In this document: one piece after another, positions 60,957-64,000 of the stretch
Position numbering within the stretch: the stretch's first letter is position 1
How the letters are laid out: every line of letters begins with the position of its first letter
Origin: Rotaria sordida
Lineage: Eukaryota; Rotifera; Eurotatoria; Philodinida; Philodinidae
Assembly: GCA_905250125.1 (NCBI GenBank)
Contig: CAJNOL010000779.1
Location: 1-64,000, forward strand
Direction of reading: 5' to 3'
Length of the DNA: 64,000 nucleotides
The notes under the pieces: generated by a model
What the model saw: only the letters and a program-made list of their open reading frames with translations
Databases searched by the model: none
Told to the model about the DNA's origin: nothing
Made by a program: the position numbers and the translations under genes

Positions 60957-63900
60957 ATGTCATCGCAATGGCATTTGCACACTATTGAAACGCTTTTAGA
61001 TGCAAAAGATGCCACTCGTTTAAAAAGATTTCATTTGCCTACTATCTACCAGCCATATATGGATAAAGGAAAAGGTTCAAATCTTTTGAAATTAAGCCGT
61101 CGTCACATGGCTATTTCAAGCTTTGCGCATAAGTCAAGTAAGTAGTGTATCAATAGTTTTATTTCTATATGCGTCAATCAAATGATGTATACTATTTATT
61201 ATTATATTTATTTAGAAAAAGAAATCTATGATCTTTTAAAGTCAAACTTTGCTGAATGTGTTTCTCAATGTGTTTGTGTTGCGAAGGAAAACAATATCGA
61301 TGATATGATACCCAGTATTCACATTTTAATTGTCTTCTTTCGAAAAACCACAACTTATACAAAATTTATAGACAAATTTCTTGGTATGAATTTTTCAGAT
61401 TTTAATTGAAATGTTAACCCAAATAACGCTCATCCCAGTAATTCGCTGACTCGCGGCAGAATGAATATTCAATTCTTTTTCTATGATGAGTGGTGCAAAC
61501 CATCTCTAATACATATATATCTTTCGAATTCGGAGCAAAAATTCTATGATTCAGATTTGAATTCTGTTTAGATTTCGTTCTAGACGTAAGTTTTGATGAA
61601 ATTTGGATTATAACTATCATTTAGATTTGGACTTTGAGTCTCAGTGTTGGATTTAGAGTTGGATTTCGGATCTTAGAATTAGATGACTACAACTTTGAAA
61701 CTATATTAGAATAAAGCCAATTCCGATTGCTAAATCCAAATTCCAAACCCAAATCTATACTAAATCTAAACTATTGTGTATCAGTTTCGAGAGGCTGTAA
61801 TTCTTTTTTCTCTTCTAGTTCTTCATCCAACACAGCTTCTTTAGATTTGAATACTTTAAAACTAAATCCATATCTAAATTCAAGTCTAAATTAAACCCAA
61901 TTCTTCCTAGACCGAATCCTAAGGCCTTGAATTTGTTGCATTATTACCCACAATGTAATATTTTTTAAACTATCAATAAAACTCATACACAATGTTCGAA
62001 AAAGAGTAGTTTCGGTTGTATAGATTACCATTCGCATCAGTGTCGCGATGCACAACGATAAGCTTGTCCATATAATACTTTCTATGGTTAATTCGTTTAA
62101 TCAAGCAGACAAACACACACTAAGACTTGATAGAAACCTAGATAAGTCGCATTAAGAGGAATAGTGTCGACGGCTAAACAAGAAACAAAGAGAGCTTACA
62201 TTCAAATTTTTGTTAGAATCGCCAATTGGAACATATTTACAACTCTAGCTCAAATAAAAATGCTATCATCTTTGAAAACTTCACTACAAACCCTTAGAAT
62301 AGTATGTGCACCAAACGACAACGTGATCTGCGAGAATAGTCACTAAGAAATAAACGATTTCAGCTAAACTTCTATCTTCAAATAAATTGTGTCAGATAAG
62401 ACATATAGTCACAAAAAACCATCTCTGTAACACTCCTTCTCAAAGGATTTCTGGATCTAGTGTGTTCAAGAAAGTGATTGCAGACTTAGATTTCTCGGTT
62501 CTGGTTACCATTGATAGAACTTTGTAAACGATGCGAATATATATATACAGAAACATGATTAGTCACGTGTACGAAAACATACGCATACATGTACACATAC
62601 TCATGCTATTTGCTATAGCTCTAACCTCAGTCGAGAGACTTTGATCATCTTTGAACACTTTCTCTTTTNNNNNNNNNNNNNNNNNNNNNNNNNNNNNNNN
62701 NNNNNNNNNNNNNNNNNNNNNNNNNNNNNNNNNNNNNNNNNNNNNNNNNNNNNNNNNNNNNNNNNNNNTAACTTCGGAAGCCTTCAAATTAAGCGGAAAA
62801 GCGTTTTCAAAGTATTGCTTTATCTTTCAAAAGAAAGCACCAGTGAAGTATTTTTCCACCTTGAAACGGTAAATTTCTATATATTTAAATATAGATATAA
62901 ATGTTGAACTAATTTTCATCGTTTGTTAAGTTTCAGGAAAAAGGATGAAATATAAAATCAATTTTTTTTCTAATGAATAGTTTTCAACTACATGTCTAAT
63001 TATATAAACAGCTATTGGCTTTCAAAGAGCAGACGCAGTACACGTTGGACAAAGAGTATTGTTGGCCAGATTCATTTCCTGGCTGCATCACAAAACTCAG
63101 TAGGAATTCATACCTTTTGTGCTCATCATGCTTTTTTTCTTTTTCATTTTTATAATATATAATAGAAAACGACATGAATAGATGGATACTCGAAGAGTTC
63201 TTTCGACCGCATACATGATCACTAACTCTTACTTTAATCGACGATACAGGCACATATATGTAAAACAGAGTTCGGAAATGTGTTTCCCTATGGGGTAACC
63301 ATTCAGATAATTCACAAAAACAAAAGAATTTAAGTACAACAACTTTTACATTAAACTGATCGGGTATCGTGAATTATCATCGTGGTTGGTGTGGTGGTCG
63401 CGTGATAATTTGAATGATGATACATACTATATCGTGCTCGATAAGTTTTAAGAGAAAGAATTTCCAAACAGCAAAGATTTGCTTACAGGTCAAGTATCCA
63501 AGCTATTTGTAAGTATACAGTTTTCCGGAAAAATATTGTAAAATGTTACGTTCTATATAAACATCTCAATAAATATTAGGTCAATGAAAAGACTGTACAG
63601 AGTATAGATATGGAAACTAGAATGCTTGTCAGAGCATTACTCAATTCCCATGCCGCTGGTATTTCATTTAAAGAATCACTACTTATGAAGGAGGAAGAAG
63701 AACTGAAAACATTCTGGGAACAACGAGCCTACATACACATAATAAGTAAAGTATTCTTCTTGAAAGGTAGTGTATGTAATTTTTGAAAATCTAACTGTGT
63801 TCTTATCTGTTTACAATCATCAGAGCCTGATGAATACTTCTTCAGATCAAAGTGGAAGGGTCATCCGTCAAAAGATACTATCTATACTGTCGACAACATT

Positions 63901-64000
63901 CCAATATTTTACAAAGGCAGATGGCGTTGCTGCAAAAGTCAACAAAAAACAACCCCGTCAATGATGAATGAGCAAGGATGCTCTGCACAGATGATACCAC
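60957..64000 (+). CDS. Unrecognised multi-exon gene, incomplete and possibly broken
   Basis: Phase-consistent exons: 60957-61137 (ATG at 60957; SSQWHLHTIETLLDAKDATR), 61216-61383, 62165-62301, 62396-62523 (KKVIADLDFSVLVTIDRT), 62619-62868 (split by the N gap), 63012-63099 (CWPDSFPGCITKL), 63166-63196 (tentative), a segment about 63343-63508, 63580-63745 (KTVQSIDMETRMLVRALLNS), 63824-64000 (PDEYFFRSKWKGHPSKD), which runs off the edge. Donors are mostly GTAAGT or GTATG-type. In the 63343-63508 segment a TAA at 63449-63451 interrupts an otherwise open frame (YYIVLDKF-stop-EKEFPNSKDLL). I recognise no domain; composition is less AT-biased than the surroundings. It may be a pseudogene, or my exon boundary there may be wrong. 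The true 5' end is uncertain. Confidence 0.5.
61550..61920. repeat. Degenerate GGATTT / AAATCC repeats in opposed orientation
   Basis: Left part rich in GATTTGGA, GGATTTAGAGTTGGATTT; right part rich in TAAATCCAAATTCC and AAATCTAAAC. The two halves are complementary in kind, so the stretch could fold. It lies in an intron of the right-end gene. Confidence 0.6.
62669..62768. other. Assembly gap of 100 Ns
   Basis: Exactly 100 Ns, a conventional placeholder, so its true length is unknown. It interrupts an exon of the right-end gene, whose frame across the gap cannot be trusted. Confidence 0.98.

Noticed and set aside
62996-63253. Minus-strand 85-codon ORF
   Set aside because: It is antisense to two plus-strand exons with better splice signals and has no recognisable domain.

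Overview
The window is AT-rich eukaryotic DNA carrying split metazoan genes with mostly short GT-AG introns (about 50-80 bp) and some long introns full of repeats. Gene content (MADD, RBX1, ROCK, carbonyl reductase, BBIP1, annexin, SPICE1-like, a Bsx-type homeobox) shows an invertebrate animal. A bdelloid rotifer or a relative is my best guess. It rests on base composition, compact introns, genes of microbial flavour and recurrent TGTGGG-like motifs, which resemble the telomere unit reported for Adineta. This is inference, not proof. All exon joins below were read by hand from splice signals, phase and protein similarity.

Layout. 36-2494 (-): complete copper amine oxidase. 2.5-6.6 kb: non-coding, with a fold-back repeat. 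6634-8834 (+): C-terminal part of a ROCK kinase with no visible kinase domain and one phase conflict. 8.8-20.9 kb: accessory region with two copies of a TIR element (one carrying a nested hAT-like insertion), a family of short GT-rich palindromes, an intronless NTF2-like gene, and a duplicated 1.3-kb block in which each copy holds a small secreted-peptide gene ending in SHWDT(L/F)FG. 20894-32886 (-): complete 26-exon MADD/Rab3-GEF gene with an alternative last exon. 34.2-39.7 kb: compact cluster RBX1 (-), then SDR, carbonyl reductase and BBIP1 (+). 42362-49705 (-): 20-exon gene joining DZANK1-like N-terminal domains to eight annexin repeats. 49875-54619 (+): SPICE1-like centriole protein sharing a 169-bp divergent promoter with the annexin fusion. 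56035-56988 (+): Bsx-type homeobox gene with an 11-nt micro-exon. 57-60.9 kb: non-coding. 60957-64000 (+): an unrecognised multi-exon gene, interrupted by a 100-N gap and by an in-frame stop, running off the right edge.

Three neighbours near 39-54 kb (BBIP1, the DZANK1-annexin fusion, the SPICE1-like gene) belong to families linked to cilia or centrioles. Whether that clustering means anything is open. Long inverted repeats sit in many of the larger introns and are the main structural theme outside coding sequence.
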